The position numbers and the translations under genes are program-made. This document shows, piece by piece, positions 52,960 to 62,239 of a stretch of DNA of 64,000 nt. How positions within the stretch are numbered: position 1 is the stretch's first letter; each line of letters opens with the position of its first letter. The notes beneath the pieces are model-generated. The model searched no databases and was not told where the DNA came from. It worked only from the letters and a program-made list of their open reading frames with translations. Origin of the DNA: Pontibacter sp. HSC-14F20 (lineage in GTDB: Bacteria > Bacteroidota > Bacteroidia > Cytophagales > Hymenobacteraceae); the NCBI RefSeq assembly GCF_019599265.1, contig NZ_JAHZTC010000014.1, positions 62,001 through 126,000 on the forward strand, in the 5' to 3' direction.

Positions 52960-53864
52960 GCTTTTACCCGGTCTTCCTGCTGCAACTCCATATTAATGGC
53001 GACTCCGGCCTTGGCGCCCTCAGCTGCCGCCACAATCACAAGCTGCATGTCACGGGCTGCATCGCCGGCCACATACAGACCCGGTATATTGGCTTGCTGC
53101 AGGCGCCGCGTTTTAATGACGCCCTTACCGGTAAACTCACAACCCAACTGCCTGCCGATATCTGACTGCTGGCTGGTTTCGCCGGAAAAGAAAAGAGCCT
53201 CCTGCGGCTTCGCCTCACCATTTCGCAACACAATGTGCTGCAGCATGCCGTCATCGCCCTGTACGCGCACGATGGCCTCGGTGCATACCTTCACTCCGTT
53301 TAACTTAAGCAGCTCAATGTCTTTATTGGTGAGTTTCCGGGTGCCGTCTGTATAGAGGGTCACGTCGTCACTCCAGTTTTTCATGGCTAGGGCCTGTCCT
53401 ATACCTGAACGGTCTTTGCCGTACACAGCAATGGCCTTATCGCGGCTTTCCCAGCCGTCGCAGTAAGGGCAGTGGTGCACGCTTTTACCATAGAGTTCTT
53501 CTATACCTTCTATTTCAGGCAGGGCATCGCTGAGGCCGGTAGCCAGCAACATCTTGCGGGAGTGGTAAACATTTCCGTCCTGGTCGTCTATTATATACTG
53601 GCCTTTGCTGTAAGTGGCAGTTTCCACAAGGCGGTCAATAATCTGCACATGATACTTCTGAAGCTCTTCCCGTCCTTTCTTAATAAAGTCGCTTGGTTTA
53701 ACCCCGTCGCTGGACAAAAAGCCGTTCATGCTGGTGGACCAGCGGTTGCGTGGCTTGCCGCTGTCAAACAAAAGCACCTTGCGGCGGGAGCGCCCTAGTA
53801 TCATGGCAGCATTCAGGCCTGCGGGGCCTCCGCCTATTATAATCACATCGTATTGTTCTTTCAT
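52956..53864 (-). CDS. Thioredoxin reductase-like FAD oxidoreductase
   Basis: 302 residues: FAD-binding GGGPAGLNAAMILGRSRRKVLLFD, redox pair CPYC in VHHCPYCDGWE, NAD(P)-binding region around IAVYGKDRSGIGQALAM, and a C-terminal FAD motif GLYVAGDAARDMQLVIVAAAEG. The CPYC in place of the usual CATC, and a RNRW segment after the FAD motif, place it in a thioredoxin-reductase-like subgroup often acting with partners other than thioredoxin. Cytoplasmic. Convergent with the cyanophycinase-like gene. Confidence 0.88.
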   Translation of the reverse strand: MKEQYDVIIIGGGPAGLNAAMILGRSRRKVLLFDSGKPRNRWSTSMNGFLSSDGVKPSDFIKKGREELQKYHVQIIDRLVETATYSKGQYIIDDQDGNVYHSRKMLLATGLSDALPEIEGIEELYGKSVHHCPYCDGWESRDKAIAVYGKDRSGIGQALAMKNWSDDVTLYTDGTRKLTNKDIELLKLNGVKVCTEAIVRVQGDDGMLQHIVLRNGEAKPQEALFFSGETSQQSDIGRQLGCEFTGKGVIKTRRLQQANIPGLYVAGDAARDMQLVIVAAAEGAKAGVAINMELQQEDRVKA

Positions 53865-54025
53865 TTGGAATTTCAGTTGAGACTCTATAAACGCAGAATC
53901 CTTTTTGGGGATAGCTTTCGTTTCAAAAAAATGCTTTTCAGAGGCTTTGTTCAGGTGGGTTTAGAGAGGTTGGGGATTTTTTCGACTAAAAATAGATTTT
54001 ATTTGAAAAAAGGTGTTGAAAGTGC

Positions 54026-54055
54026 TTTGAGAAATAGGATTCTTTTATATATTTG
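54026..54055 (+). promoter_or_regulatory. Bacteroidota-type promoter of the fadL-SGNH operon
   Basis: TTTG (54026-54029), 18 bp, TATATTTG (54048-54055): full match to the TTTG...TAnnTTTG pattern. Transcription would start near 54062, giving a leader of about 35 bp before ATG 54097. Confidence 0.7.
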
Positions 54056-54096
54056 TTTTACCTTATTATCACCTATTTTTAAACAAGTCGCATTTT

Positions 54097-55335
54097 ATGA
54101 AAAGCAAAATCTTAGCCTTATTAGGTAGCGCCCTGATTTCAGGTACAGCCATGGCCGGCGGATACCAGGTGAACCTGGCAAGCCAGCGCCAGATTGGTAT
54201 GGGCCATACGGGCACGGGTCTTTTGACTGGTACCTCCAGCATCTTTTTTAACCCCGGTGCCATGAGCCATATAGGCTACAGCGGCATTACGATAGGCGGA
54301 AGCGCGCTTGTCTCCAAAATTGCCTACTCTGCCCCCGAGTCCGGAGGTGTTACAGCTCGTACAGATAATCCGCTGGGTACCCCTTTTCAGGTGTATGGCG
54401 TGTACAACATAAATGAGAAATTTTCTGCCGGTCTGGGTGTGTATACTCCTTTTGGTAGCACTGTGAATTGGGGCGACGAATGGAACGGCCGTTTTGGACT
54501 GAATCAGCTGAAACTGCAGGCCATTTATGTACAACCTACTGTTAGTTATGCTATTACCGACAAGCTAGGTATAGGTGTTGGTCTTTCATATGTAATCGGA
54601 AGCGTGAACCTGCAGCGTTCGCTGCCTGTGCAGAACCAGGACGGTACTGAAGGCGGTATTGAGCTGGATGGCGGCGCTGAGTCGGCATTTGGTTTTAACG
54701 CAGGTATCTTCTTTCAGCCAACAGAGAAATTCTCTATCGGTGTGAACTACCGCTCCAGAGTAGACCTGAAAGTAGAAGGTGGCGACGTGATGTTCAGCAA
54801 CATCCCGATGGCTGCCCGTGCTAACTTCCCGGAGGGAGCTAACTTTGACGCAGAACTGCCAATGCCATCGACACTTTCGGTAGGTATAGGCTTTAAGCCA
54901 AACGAGCGCCTGACCCTTGCTGCTGACATCAGCCATGTGGGATGGGATGCTTACGAGAAACTGCGCTTCGACTTTAGCCAGAACGTAGCCGGAAGTCCTT
55001 TCTCTGAGGCTGCCAGAAACTACGACAATGCTTTCATCTACCGCATCGGTGGTGAGTACATGGTGAACGACGCCCTGGCCCTTCGTGCTGGCGCTTACCT
55101 TGATCAAACTCCTGTACAGGACGGCTACCTGACACCAGAAACGCCAGATTCAGACTCACGCGGTCTTTCTGCAGGTATAGGCTATTCAGTTTCTGAAAAC
55201 ATCAGCATCGACGCGTCTTTCCTTTATATCAACAAAAAAGAAAGAACGGATGCGGCTAACCTGTCTGGCGGTGTTGCGGGTACTTATAAATCTGTTGCCT
55301 ATATCCCTGGTATCGGTCTGAACTTCAAATTCTAA
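54097..55335 (+). CDS. OmpP1/FadL-family outer-membrane transporter
   Basis: 412 residues: signal peptide (to ~20, GTAMAGGY), N-terminal hatch-like segment with the family signature NLASQRQIGMGHTGTG and FFNPGAMSH, then barrel strands (FSAGLGVYTPFG, YRSRVDLKVEGG, DASFLYINKKE) ending in Phe (GLNFKF). FadL-type channels take up long-chain fatty acids or other hydrophobic compounds. Followed after 18 bp by an SGNH lipoprotein that could release such ligands by ester cleavage (inference). Confidence 0.9.
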   Translation: MKSKILALLGSALISGTAMAGGYQVNLASQRQIGMGHTGTGLLTGTSSIFFNPGAMSHIGYSGITIGGSALVSKIAYSAPESGGVTARTDNPLGTPFQVYGVYNINEKFSAGLGVYTPFGSTVNWGDEWNGRFGLNQLKLQAIYVQPTVSYAITDKLGIGVGLSYVIGSVNLQRSLPVQNQDGTEGGIELDGGAESAFGFNAGIFFQPTEKFSIGVNYRSRVDLKVEGGDVMFSNIPMAARANFPEGANFDAELPMPSTLSVGIGFKPNERLTLAADISHVGWDAYEKLRFDFSQNVAGSPFSEAARNYDNAFIYRIGGEYMVNDALALRAGAYLDQTPVQDGYLTPETPDSDSRGLSAGIGYSVSENISIDASFLYINKKERTDAANLSGGVAGTYKSVAYIPGIGLNFKF

Positions 55336-55353
55336 TTCCCTTTAACTAAGTAT

Positions 55354-56694
55354 ATGAAAAAGTTTTTCTATAAATCGAGTGTGCTGGCCCTGATGGCTGG
55401 TATATTCCTAACGAGTTGCGATCCGGAGATTGATGTAGCGAACCCTAGTTCCGGTGAGCTTAATCTGACAAAGTATGTGGCGGTAGGCAACTCACTCACA
55501 GCTGGCTATGCGGATGGTGGCTTGTACCGGGAGGGACAGCTTTCTTCGTTCCCAGCCTTGATGGCACAGCAGTTTGAAACAGCGGGAGGTGGCAGCTTTG
55601 TTCAGCCCCTTTTTACAGAAGCACAGGCAAACGGTAGTGGTTATTTAAAGCTTACAGGATTTAACCCTCCTGCAGCACCAGGCGCATCTCCTTCTCCAAT
55701 ACTAACCCCTGTTACTACAAACCTGGCAGTTCGTACAGATGTAGCTCCTTTACCGGGCGGACCTCGGCTTACTAAATTTACTGACCCTGTTAATAACTAT
55801 GCAGTTCCAGGAATGTCAGTACTGTCCAGTGCAACTCCTATTTATGGCGGTGTAAACCCACACTTCGACCGTTTATTAGCAGATGCAGAAGTAGGCTCAA
55901 AGAGCTACATAGCCAAGGTAGCTGAGTCTCAACCGACCTTCTTTACACTTTGGCTTGGTAACAACGACGTGTTAACTTATGCTACTAATGGCGCTGTAGT
56001 TAACCCTACCAACCCATTTAGTGACAAAACGCCTGTTGCCACTTTTAAAGCAATTTATACTTCTTTACTTGGAGCTTTAGCCAAAGGCGGGGAAGTAGAA
56101 GGTGTTGTTGCAAATATTCCGGACGTAGCAGCTACTCCTTTTTTCACTACTGTAACACTTGATGCAATCAGAAAGTCAGCAGGAATGAGTGACCTGAAGG
56201 TTTACATTCGTGTTGCTGAAGGACCTACAGGCGTTCGTGAATTAGGCGAAGGCGATTTAGTCTTATTGACTACTCAGGCTGCAATAGGACGTGTAGATCA
56301 GGTTGCTCCAGGAGTGTCTATTCCCCATGGTTTCCATCCTGCTAACCCTCTGACTGATAGCGAAGTGCTTGATAAAGACGAAGTAGCTGAAGTTAGAGCA
56401 CATACGCAGGAGCTGAATAAAGTAATTGCTGAAGTTGCTGCGGCTAATAAGATTCCTGTATTTGATGTTAACAAGTTCTTTACAGAAAGATTTGCCAGAC
56501 CTTTCGTACAGAACGGTGTGCCTTACAGTTCTGCTTTCATTACAGGTAATGTATTCTCTTTAGATGGTATCCACTTGACTCCTCGTGGTAATGCCATTGT
56601 AGCGAATGAGTTTATTCGTGTAATTAACAGCAACTATAATACTAACATCCCATTAGTTGACGAGACGCAGTACAGAGCTGTATTGCTCCCATAA
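55354..56694 (+). CDS. SGNH/GDSL-family lipoprotein hydrolase
   Basis: 446 residues. Lipobox LTSCDP (Cys22). SGNH blocks: GNSLTAGYADGG (Ser47), LWLGNNDVLTYA (Asn of block III) and SLDGIHLTPRGNA near the C-terminus (Asp and His). All catalytic positions are visible. It probably hydrolyses ester substrates at the outer membrane for import by the upstream FadL porin. The gene is more AT-rich than its neighbours and has no GGTATAG heptamer, unlike fadL (three) and polA (several). Confidence 0.85.
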   Translation: MKKFFYKSSVLALMAGIFLTSCDPEIDVANPSSGELNLTKYVAVGNSLTAGYADGGLYREGQLSSFPALMAQQFETAGGGSFVQPLFTEAQANGSGYLKLTGFNPPAAPGASPSPILTPVTTNLAVRTDVAPLPGGPRLTKFTDPVNNYAVPGMSVLSSATPIYGGVNPHFDRLLADAEVGSKSYIAKVAESQPTFFTLWLGNNDVLTYATNGAVVNPTNPFSDKTPVATFKAIYTSLLGALAKGGEVEGVVANIPDVAATPFFTTVTLDAIRKSAGMSDLKVYIRVAEGPTGVRELGEGDLVLLTTQAAIGRVDQVAPGVSIPHGFHPANPLTDSEVLDKDEVAEVRAHTQELNKVIAEVAAANKIPVFDVNKFFTERFARPFVQNGVPYSSAFITGNVFSLDGIHLTPRGNAIVANEFIRVINSNYNTNIPLVDETQYRAVLLP

Positions 56695-56709
56695 GCTAAC
56701 TTCATAAAG

Positions 56710-56756
56710 AAACAAAAAAGGCGCCCTCCGCATTGGAAGGCGCCTTTTTTGTTTTT
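56710..56756. terminator. Bidirectional terminator between the SGNH and polA genes
   Basis: Stem AAACAAAAAAGGCGCC (56710-56725) with GGCGCCTTTTTTG... (from 56739), T-run to 56756; A- and T-rich on both sides, so it can serve both convergent genes. Confidence 0.9.
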
Positions 56757-56759
56757 GTC

Positions 56760-56779
56760 AGGTATAGCGAGCTATACCT
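56760..56779. repeat. Perfect head-to-head pair of the dispersed motif
   Basis: AGGTATAGC (56760-56768), GA, GCTATACCT (56771-56779): two inverted copies two bases apart, making a perfect 9-bp hairpin that touches the polA stop codon. Confidence 0.75.
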
Positions 56780-59628
56780 TAATGCGCTTCGAGCCAGTTT
56801 TTGCCTACTCCTAAACCTACTTCCATTGGTACGCTCAGCGGCAGGGCGTTGGTCATGAGCTCAACAATCTTTGGCGTTACGATGTCTACTTCCTCTTTTG
56901 GAGCGTCGAAGAGGAGTTCGTCATGTACCTGCAAAATCATGCGGGTGTTCAGGTTTTCGTGGCGCAGGTACTCGTGTATGTTGATCATCGCGATTTTGAT
57001 GATGTCGGCTGCGGTGCCCTGTATAGGCGCGTTGACAGCGTTTCGCTCGGCAAAGCCACGTACAGTAGCATTGCGTGAATTAATGTCGCGGAGGTAGCGG
57101 CGGCGGCCCAGCAGGGTTTCCACATACTCATGCTCGCGGGCTTTCTCGATGGCGCTATCCATGTACTCCTTCACAGCCGGAAATTCTTCAAAGTAAGCCT
57201 CGATGATATCAGCAGCTTCGCGGCGCGGTATACCTAGCCGCTCAGACAAACCGAAAGCAGAAATACCGTAGATGATGCCGAAGTTGATCGTTTTGGCTTT
57301 GCGGCGCATCTCGCTGTCCACCTGGTCGAGCGGCACGTGGAACACCTTGCTGGCCGTAGAAGCGTGAATATCGAGTCCGTTTCGGAAGGCCTCTTTCATG
57401 GTCGGGTCGCCGCTAAAGTCGGCCATGATGCGGAGTTCAATCTGGGAGTAGTCAGCCGAAATAATCAGGTGCTTGCTGTCGCGCGGCACAAAGGCCTTGC
57501 GGATCTCACGTCCCCGCTCCGTCCGGATCGGAATGTTCTGCAGATTTGGGTTGGTAGAGCTCAGACGACCAGTGGCCGTTACAGCCTGGTTGAAGGAGGT
57601 ATGCACACGGTTGTCGAGCGCACAGACCAGTTGTGGCAGCGCATCCACGTACGTTGACTTGAGTTTGGAAAGTTCGCGGTGATCCAGAATCAGGCGCACA
57701 ATCTCGTGCTCTCCTGCCAGTTTTGACAAGATTTCCTCACCGGTAGCGTATTGCCCCGTTTTCGTTTTCTTGATCTTGGCTTTGCCGTGCAGTCCCATTC
57801 TGTCGAAGAGCACTTCGCCGAGCTGCTTTGGCGAACCAATGTTAAATTCTGTATCCGCCAGTTCAAAAATACGCGTCTCTATACCTTTGATCTCCTGCTC
57901 AAGCAGCAGCGAAATGTCGGCCAGCGCGTTTGCGTCGATCGATATACCTTCCTTCTCTATACCTGCCAGCACCTGCACCAGCGGATTCTCCACTTCATTG
58001 AACAGCTTCATGAGGCCTTGTTCCCGCACAAGTGGCTCAAAGTAGTGTTTCAGACGGAGCGTAATATCGGCATCTTCACAGGCATAGTCCTTCACCTCTT
58101 CAGGCTTTAGGTCGGCCATCGTGATCTGGTTCTTTCCTTTCGGCCCAATCAGGTCGGTGATAGGTATAGGACTGTAGTTGAGGTATGTTTCGGCCAGTAC
58201 ATCCATGTTGTGGCGCATTTCGGGCTCCAGCAGGTAGTGGGCCAGCATGGTGTCGAACAGCGGGCCACTCACTTCGATGCCGTAGTTTTTCAGGACCAGG
58301 ATATCGTACTTAATGTTCTGGCCGATCTTGGCAATGCTTGGGTTCTCGAGTACGTCTTTAAACTCGGCGGCGATGCGCATGGCCTCATCCTCATTATCGG
58401 GTGGCACAGGCACGTAATAAGCCTCGCCCGGCAGGTAGCTGAACGACATCCCCACTAGCTTGGCCGTAATCGGGTCGATGCTGCTGGTTTCGGTATCGAA
58501 AGAGAATTCCTGCTGCTTTTGCAGGTAGCGAATCAGACTTTGACGCAGGGCAGGCGTATCGATCAGGTGGTAGTCCTGCATGGTGTTGCTGAATCGCTGA
58601 AACGGCACATGCTCAGTGGCTATACCTGTTTCGTCGCTGGCTATGGCTGTATCTGTGGCTGCGGCTGTATCAAAGAGGGAGGTTTGCTGCTGGTTGGCTG
58701 GCTTGGCACGTCTGGACGCGACTTTGGCAGGCGATCCCTCAGCCATGGAAATGCCCAGTACACGCGTCATCAGCTGACGGAACTCCAGCTCGGCAAACAG
58801 CTCGGCCAGTTGCTCCTCGTTAGGTCCGTCGTAGTGCAGGGCCTCGGCGCTGAACGGAACCGGTACATCGCAGTGGATGGTGGCCAGCTCTTTCGACATC
58901 ATACCCTGGTCGGCAAAGTTTACCACGTTTTCTTTCTGCTTACCCTTCAGTTGGTCGGCATTGGCGATCAGATTTTCCACAGAGCCGAAGCGCTGTATCA
59001 AAGACTTGGCGGTTTTCTCGCCGATGCCCGGTATACCTGGTATGTTGTCCACGGCATCGCCCTGCAGTCCCAGAATATCAATCACCTGCTCCACCCGCTC
59101 TATTTCAAACTTCTCCAGCACCCGCGCTACGTCCCATACCTCCACGGCATTGCCCAGAAAAGCAGGCTTGTACAGGAAGACGTGCTCGGTTACCAGCTGG
59201 CAATAGTCTTTGTCGGGCGTCATCATGTACACATCAAAGTTATCTTTCTCAGCGCGGCAGGCCAGTGTTCCGATGATGTCGTCGGCTTCGTAGCCGTCCA
59301 TGATGAGCACAGGTATATTAAAGGCTTCTACTATCTTTTTGCAATAAGGTATAGCCAGCGAAATATCCTCGGGCATGGCCTGTCGGTTGGCTTTGTAAGC
59401 AGCAAAATTGTCGTGGCGGAAAGTCTTGGCTGCCGAGTCGAAAGCGACGCCGATGTGGGTAGGTTTTTCCTTCTGAAGCACCTCTACTAGGGTATTGGTA
59501 AAGCCGAGTGCTGCCCCTGTGTTCATGCCTTTGGAGTTGATGCGTGGGTTTTTGCTGAAGGCAAAGTGCGCCCGGTAGATCAGGGCCATGGCATCAAGCA
59601 GGAATAATTTTTTACGTGGTTCGCTCAT
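56779..59628 (-). CDS. polA: DNA polymerase I
   Basis: 949 residues, complete. 5'-nuclease domain (~1-290; LFLLDAMALIYRAHFAF, DGYEADDIIGTLA, DKDYCQLV, GIPGIGEKTA), 3'-5' exonuclease domain (~330-520; FSFDTETSSIDP with Asp and Glu intact, plus LLEPEMRHNMD), polymerase domain (~540-949) with motif A SADYSQIELRIMA, motif B RRKAKTINFGIIYGIS and motif C QVHDELLFD. All three activities should be present: repair synthesis and primer removal. Several ATA codons fall in GGTATAG-type contexts (VAIPYC-like IPY, GIPG, TGIA). Monocistronic. Confidence 0.96.
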   Translation of the reverse strand: MSEPRKKLFLLDAMALIYRAHFAFSKNPRINSKGMNTGAALGFTNTLVEVLQKEKPTHIGVAFDSAAKTFRHDNFAAYKANRQAMPEDISLAIPYCKKIVEAFNIPVLIMDGYEADDIIGTLACRAEKDNFDVYMMTPDKDYCQLVTEHVFLYKPAFLGNAVEVWDVARVLEKFEIERVEQVIDILGLQGDAVDNIPGIPGIGEKTAKSLIQRFGSVENLIANADQLKGKQKENVVNFADQGMMSKELATIHCDVPVPFSAEALHYDGPNEEQLAELFAELEFRQLMTRVLGISMAEGSPAKVASRRAKPANQQQTSLFDTAAATDTAIASDETGIATEHVPFQRFSNTMQDYHLIDTPALRQSLIRYLQKQQEFSFDTETSSIDPITAKLVGMSFSYLPGEAYYVPVPPDNEDEAMRIAAEFKDVLENPSIAKIGQNIKYDILVLKNYGIEVSGPLFDTMLAHYLLEPEMRHNMDVLAETYLNYSPIPITDLIGPKGKNQITMADLKPEEVKDYACEDADITLRLKHYFEPLVREQGLMKLFNEVENPLVQVLAGIEKEGISIDANALADISLLLEQEIKGIETRIFELADTEFNIGSPKQLGEVLFDRMGLHGKAKIKKTKTGQYATGEEILSKLAGEHEIVRLILDHRELSKLKSTYVDALPQLVCALDNRVHTSFNQAVTATGRLSSTNPNLQNIPIRTERGREIRKAFVPRDSKHLIISADYSQIELRIMADFSGDPTMKEAFRNGLDIHASTASKVFHVPLDQVDSEMRRKAKTINFGIIYGISAFGLSERLGIPRREAADIIEAYFEEFPAVKEYMDSAIEKAREHEYVETLLGRRRYLRDINSRNATVRGFAERNAVNAPIQGTAADIIKIAMINIHEYLRHENLNTRMILQVHDELLFDAPKEEVDIVTPKIVELMTNALPLSVPMEVGLGVGKNWLEAH

Positions 59629-60078
59629 AGTATAAAGGTATAGGCTGCCGGCTTCCTTTGCAAATTTCTGATAGCGCTAAGGTGTCAACTTCTTCTCATC
59701 GGGACTTTATACGCTGCATGAGATGGTGCCACCATAAATTTTTATCAGAGAGAATAGGTATACGGAAATGAAAGAGACGGATCTCCGTGAAGCACATAAA
59801 ATCAAGGCAACCATCGCAAAATAATCAAGGCGTCGCTTCATTAGTTGCACAGGCTATTTTACCTGCCACATCAGCACGGCTTATACCTGATTACCCAGTT
59901 TTGATTCCCCAATGTGTAGAATTTCCGCCCCACTACACGGCAGCTTCCACAGGTTGGGGATATTAGTAGTTTTTCATAATATATTGTAAATCAGACTTCT
60001 ATACTTATATATAGTTCTGGCACAGTTTTGACTAATAGGCTTTAGGAAAAAATTAAATTTGAGCGACAGAATAAAACT
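59629..60078. other. 450-bp intergenic region with inverted repeats and a promoter
   Basis: No gene seen. Contains GGTATAG-type copies (~59637, ~59756, ~59882) and a nested inverted repeat: CCCCAA (59907-59912) with TTGGGG (59954-59959) enclosing GTGTAG (59914-59919) with CTACAC (59933-59938). It has no T-tract, so a regulatory or RNA structure is more likely than a terminator. The + strand promoter of the next gene lies at 60027-60061. Confidence 0.4.
60027..60061 (+). promoter_or_regulatory. Bacteroidota-type promoter for the gene at 60079
   Basis: TTTG (60027-60030), 23 bp, TAAATTTG (60054-60061). Transcription would start near 60068, about 11 bp before ATG 60079, a nearly leaderless message. 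Confidence 0.55.
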
Positions 60079-60654
60079 ATGAAAAAAATATCCTACCTGG
60101 CAGCTGCCATCGCGTTCTTAGGCTTTGCCTCACTTGACGCCAGCGCGCAGACTGACAAGAGCAAAAAGAAGTCGAAGAAGAAGCAGAAAGTAGAGCAAAC
60201 GACTGAAGTAGAAACTGAAACGAAGGCCAAAACTGAAAATCAGGTAAACTACGAAGAGCAGGCCCAGACTGAGACGCAAGTAGCTACTGAAGAACAGACG
60301 CAGACACAAACTCAGCCTCAGGCACAGGAAGAAAACGTAAAGCGTGAAGCGCTTACGAAGGAAGAGCTTCCGGAGCCTGTAAAGCAAACACTTACTGCCG
60401 AGGCATTTAGCAGCTGGCAGATTGTAGAGGTGTTCCGCGTAACACCTAACGAGAATGCCGCTGGCGCTAATGCCCAGGGCATGGAAAACCGTGCCGAGCA
60501 GGCTAACCAGAGTGCGCAGAATACTAACGCACAGGCAAATGCGCAAGGCCAGGGTGCCAAAACAATGTATGAGATCTTCTTCACCAACGAGCAGCAGCAA
60601 AGCGCTAAAGTTCGCATCGATGAACAAGGTAACATTATCCGCGACCAAAAATAA
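60079..60654 (+). CDS. Secreted Gln/Glu/Thr-rich low-complexity protein
   Basis: 191 residues. Signal peptide (KKISYLAAAIAFLGFASLDASAQ), a Lys-rich patch (KSKKKSKKKQK), an acidic Thr/Gln/Glu-rich repeat region (~40-90, TETQ/TQTQ units), a short folded-looking part (KEELPEPVKQTLTAEAFSSW, VEVFRV), an Asn/Gln/Ala-rich stretch (~128-160) and a closing strand pair (TMYEIFFTNEQQ, KVRIDEQGNIIRDQ). The folded parts together resemble PepSY-like small beta domains interrupted by a low-complexity insert (inference). Not otherwise recognised. Confidence 0.7.
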   Translation: MKKISYLAAAIAFLGFASLDASAQTDKSKKKSKKKQKVEQTTEVETETKAKTENQVNYEEQAQTETQVATEEQTQTQTQPQAQEENVKREALTKEELPEPVKQTLTAEAFSSWQIVEVFRVTPNENAAGANAQGMENRAEQANQSAQNTNAQANAQGQGAKTMYEIFFTNEQQQSAKVRIDEQGNIIRDQK

Positions 60655-60695
60655 GCCACATAGATTAGATATTAGCGACCCTAATATCATGGAAC

Positions 60696-60727
60696 GAGCC
60701 TCCGCCAAGCGGGGGCTCTTCTGTTTT
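60696..60727 (+). terminator. Rho-independent terminator after the low-complexity protein
   Basis: Stem GAGCCTCCGC (60696-60705) with GCGGGGGCTC (60109+600 offset: 60709-60718), one G-T pair, 3-nt loop, tail TTCTGTTTT. Confidence 0.82.
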
Positions 60728-60859
60728 ATACCTACTCCACCGAATTTATACCTAACCTTAGCAGCGACTTTTCGGTAAACAGTCGGAATGCACGCCGGAA
60801 TATGAATTTCAGGGCAAAATTTCCCCTCTGCCCTGCCGTTGTGTATATTGCAATAGATT

Positions 60860-62239
60860 ATGCCCAAAATTCTCTTAATCGACGACGATCCTACCTTTTG
60901 CCTGATGCTGAGCACGTTCCTGAAACGTCAGCAGTATGAGGTGAAAACCGCCTATACGGCCAACGAAGGGCTCAGTCAGCTCAAGGCCGATACCTTCGAC
61001 CTGATCCTGACTGACTTCAGGCTGCCCGACAAAAACGGGCTGGAATTACTTGAGCAGATCCGCGTGCTGGACACCAGAGTGCCAGTTATTCTGATGACGC
61101 ACTACGCCGACATCCGCACGGCCGTGAAAGCCATTAAAATGGGTGCATTCGAATACCTGGCCAAACCCATCAATCCAGACGAGACACTACTGACCATCCG
61201 AAAGGCCCTGACGCATGGGCACGAAGGCAATGTGGCGACGAAGCCGGTTATACCTGCGCAGGGTAGCTTTACTTTCGTGAAGGGAGCCAGTCCACAGTCC
61301 ACACAGTTGGAAGAGTACATCGCCCTGATAGCGCCCACCAGCATGTCGGTGATTATAGAAGGCGAGAGCGGTACCGGAAAAGAGTATGTGGCCCGCAAGA
61401 TACACAAGCGCAGCAAGCGCCACGACAAGCCCTTTGTAGCCATTGATTGCGGCGCTTTATCTAAAGAGCTGGCCGGTAGCGAGCTGTTTGGCCACGTGAA
61501 GGGATCGTTTACGGGCGCCATGGGTGACAAAGAAGGGCAATTTGAGGCAGCTAATGGCGGCACGCTTTTTCTTGATGAAATCGGCAATCTTTCTTATGAA
61601 ATACAGGTGAAACTGCTGCGGGCTATACAGGAGCGCAAAGTACGCAAGATCGGCAGCAACACTGACCTCGATGTGGATGTGCGCATCATTGTGGCTACCA
61701 ACGAAGACCTGGTGCAGGCCGTAAGCCAAGGTGAGTTCCGGGAAGACCTGTACCACCGCCTCAACGAGTTTAAGATCAATATTTCCCCGCTTCGCGACCG
61801 CACGGCAGATATCCTGCAGTTTGCCAATCACTTTCTGCAGGTAGCCAACCACGAACTGGAGCGCAGCGTGTCAGACTTTGATGCCGCCGTGACGGTGGCG
61901 CTGGAAAGGTATAGCTGGCCGGGAAATTTGCGGGAGTTGAAGAATGTGGTGAAGCGTGCTGTGCTGCTGGCCAAAGGCACTGAGATTATGCTCGATGACT
62001 TGCCACCTGAAATCGCCTACCACATACCTGAGCCGACCACTATTGTGGCGCAACCGGATGCCACGCAGGTGGCCATGCCTGTCACGGATCTGCGCACGGC
62101 TACAGAGCGCAGCGAAAAAGAGCTGATCATCGAAATGCTGGAGCGCGTGAAGTATAACAAATCCAAAGCAGCCCGTTTGCTCAACATCGACCGCAAGACG
62201 CTCTACAACAAAATGCGGCAGTATAACATCGAAGCTTAA
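60860..62239 (+). CDS. Sigma-54-dependent response regulator (NtrC/AtoC type)
   Basis: 459 residues: receiver (1-~120) with Asp8-10 pocket and phosphoacceptor Asp52 (LILTDFRLPD), AAA+ sigma-54 activation domain (~145-375; GESGTGKEYVA Walker A, GSFTGA loop, GGTLFLDEIGNL Walker B, REDLYHRLNEFKI) and a Fis-type helix-turn-helix (~415-456; NKSKAARLLNIDRKTLYNKM). The sigma-54 contact loop is GSFTGA instead of the classical GAFTGA, a substitution seen in some working activators. It converges with the hybrid kinase gene, overlapping by 4 bp, so the two could be partners though not co-transcribed. Confidence 0.93.
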   Translation: MPKILLIDDDPTFCLMLSTFLKRQQYEVKTAYTANEGLSQLKADTFDLILTDFRLPDKNGLELLEQIRVLDTRVPVILMTHYADIRTAVKAIKMGAFEYLAKPINPDETLLTIRKALTHGHEGNVATKPVIPAQGSFTFVKGASPQSTQLEEYIALIAPTSMSVIIEGESGTGKEYVARKIHKRSKRHDKPFVAIDCGALSKELAGSELFGHVKGSFTGAMGDKEGQFEAANGGTLFLDEIGNLSYEIQVKLLRAIQERKVRKIGSNTDLDVDVRIIVATNEDLVQAVSQGEFREDLYHRLNEFKINISPLRDRTADILQFANHFLQVANHELERSVSDFDAAVTVALERYSWPGNLRELKNVVKRAVLLAKGTEIMLDDLPPEIAYHIPEPTTIVAQPDATQVAMPVTDLRTATERSEKELIIEMLERVKYNKSKAARLLNIDRKTLYNKMRQYNIEA

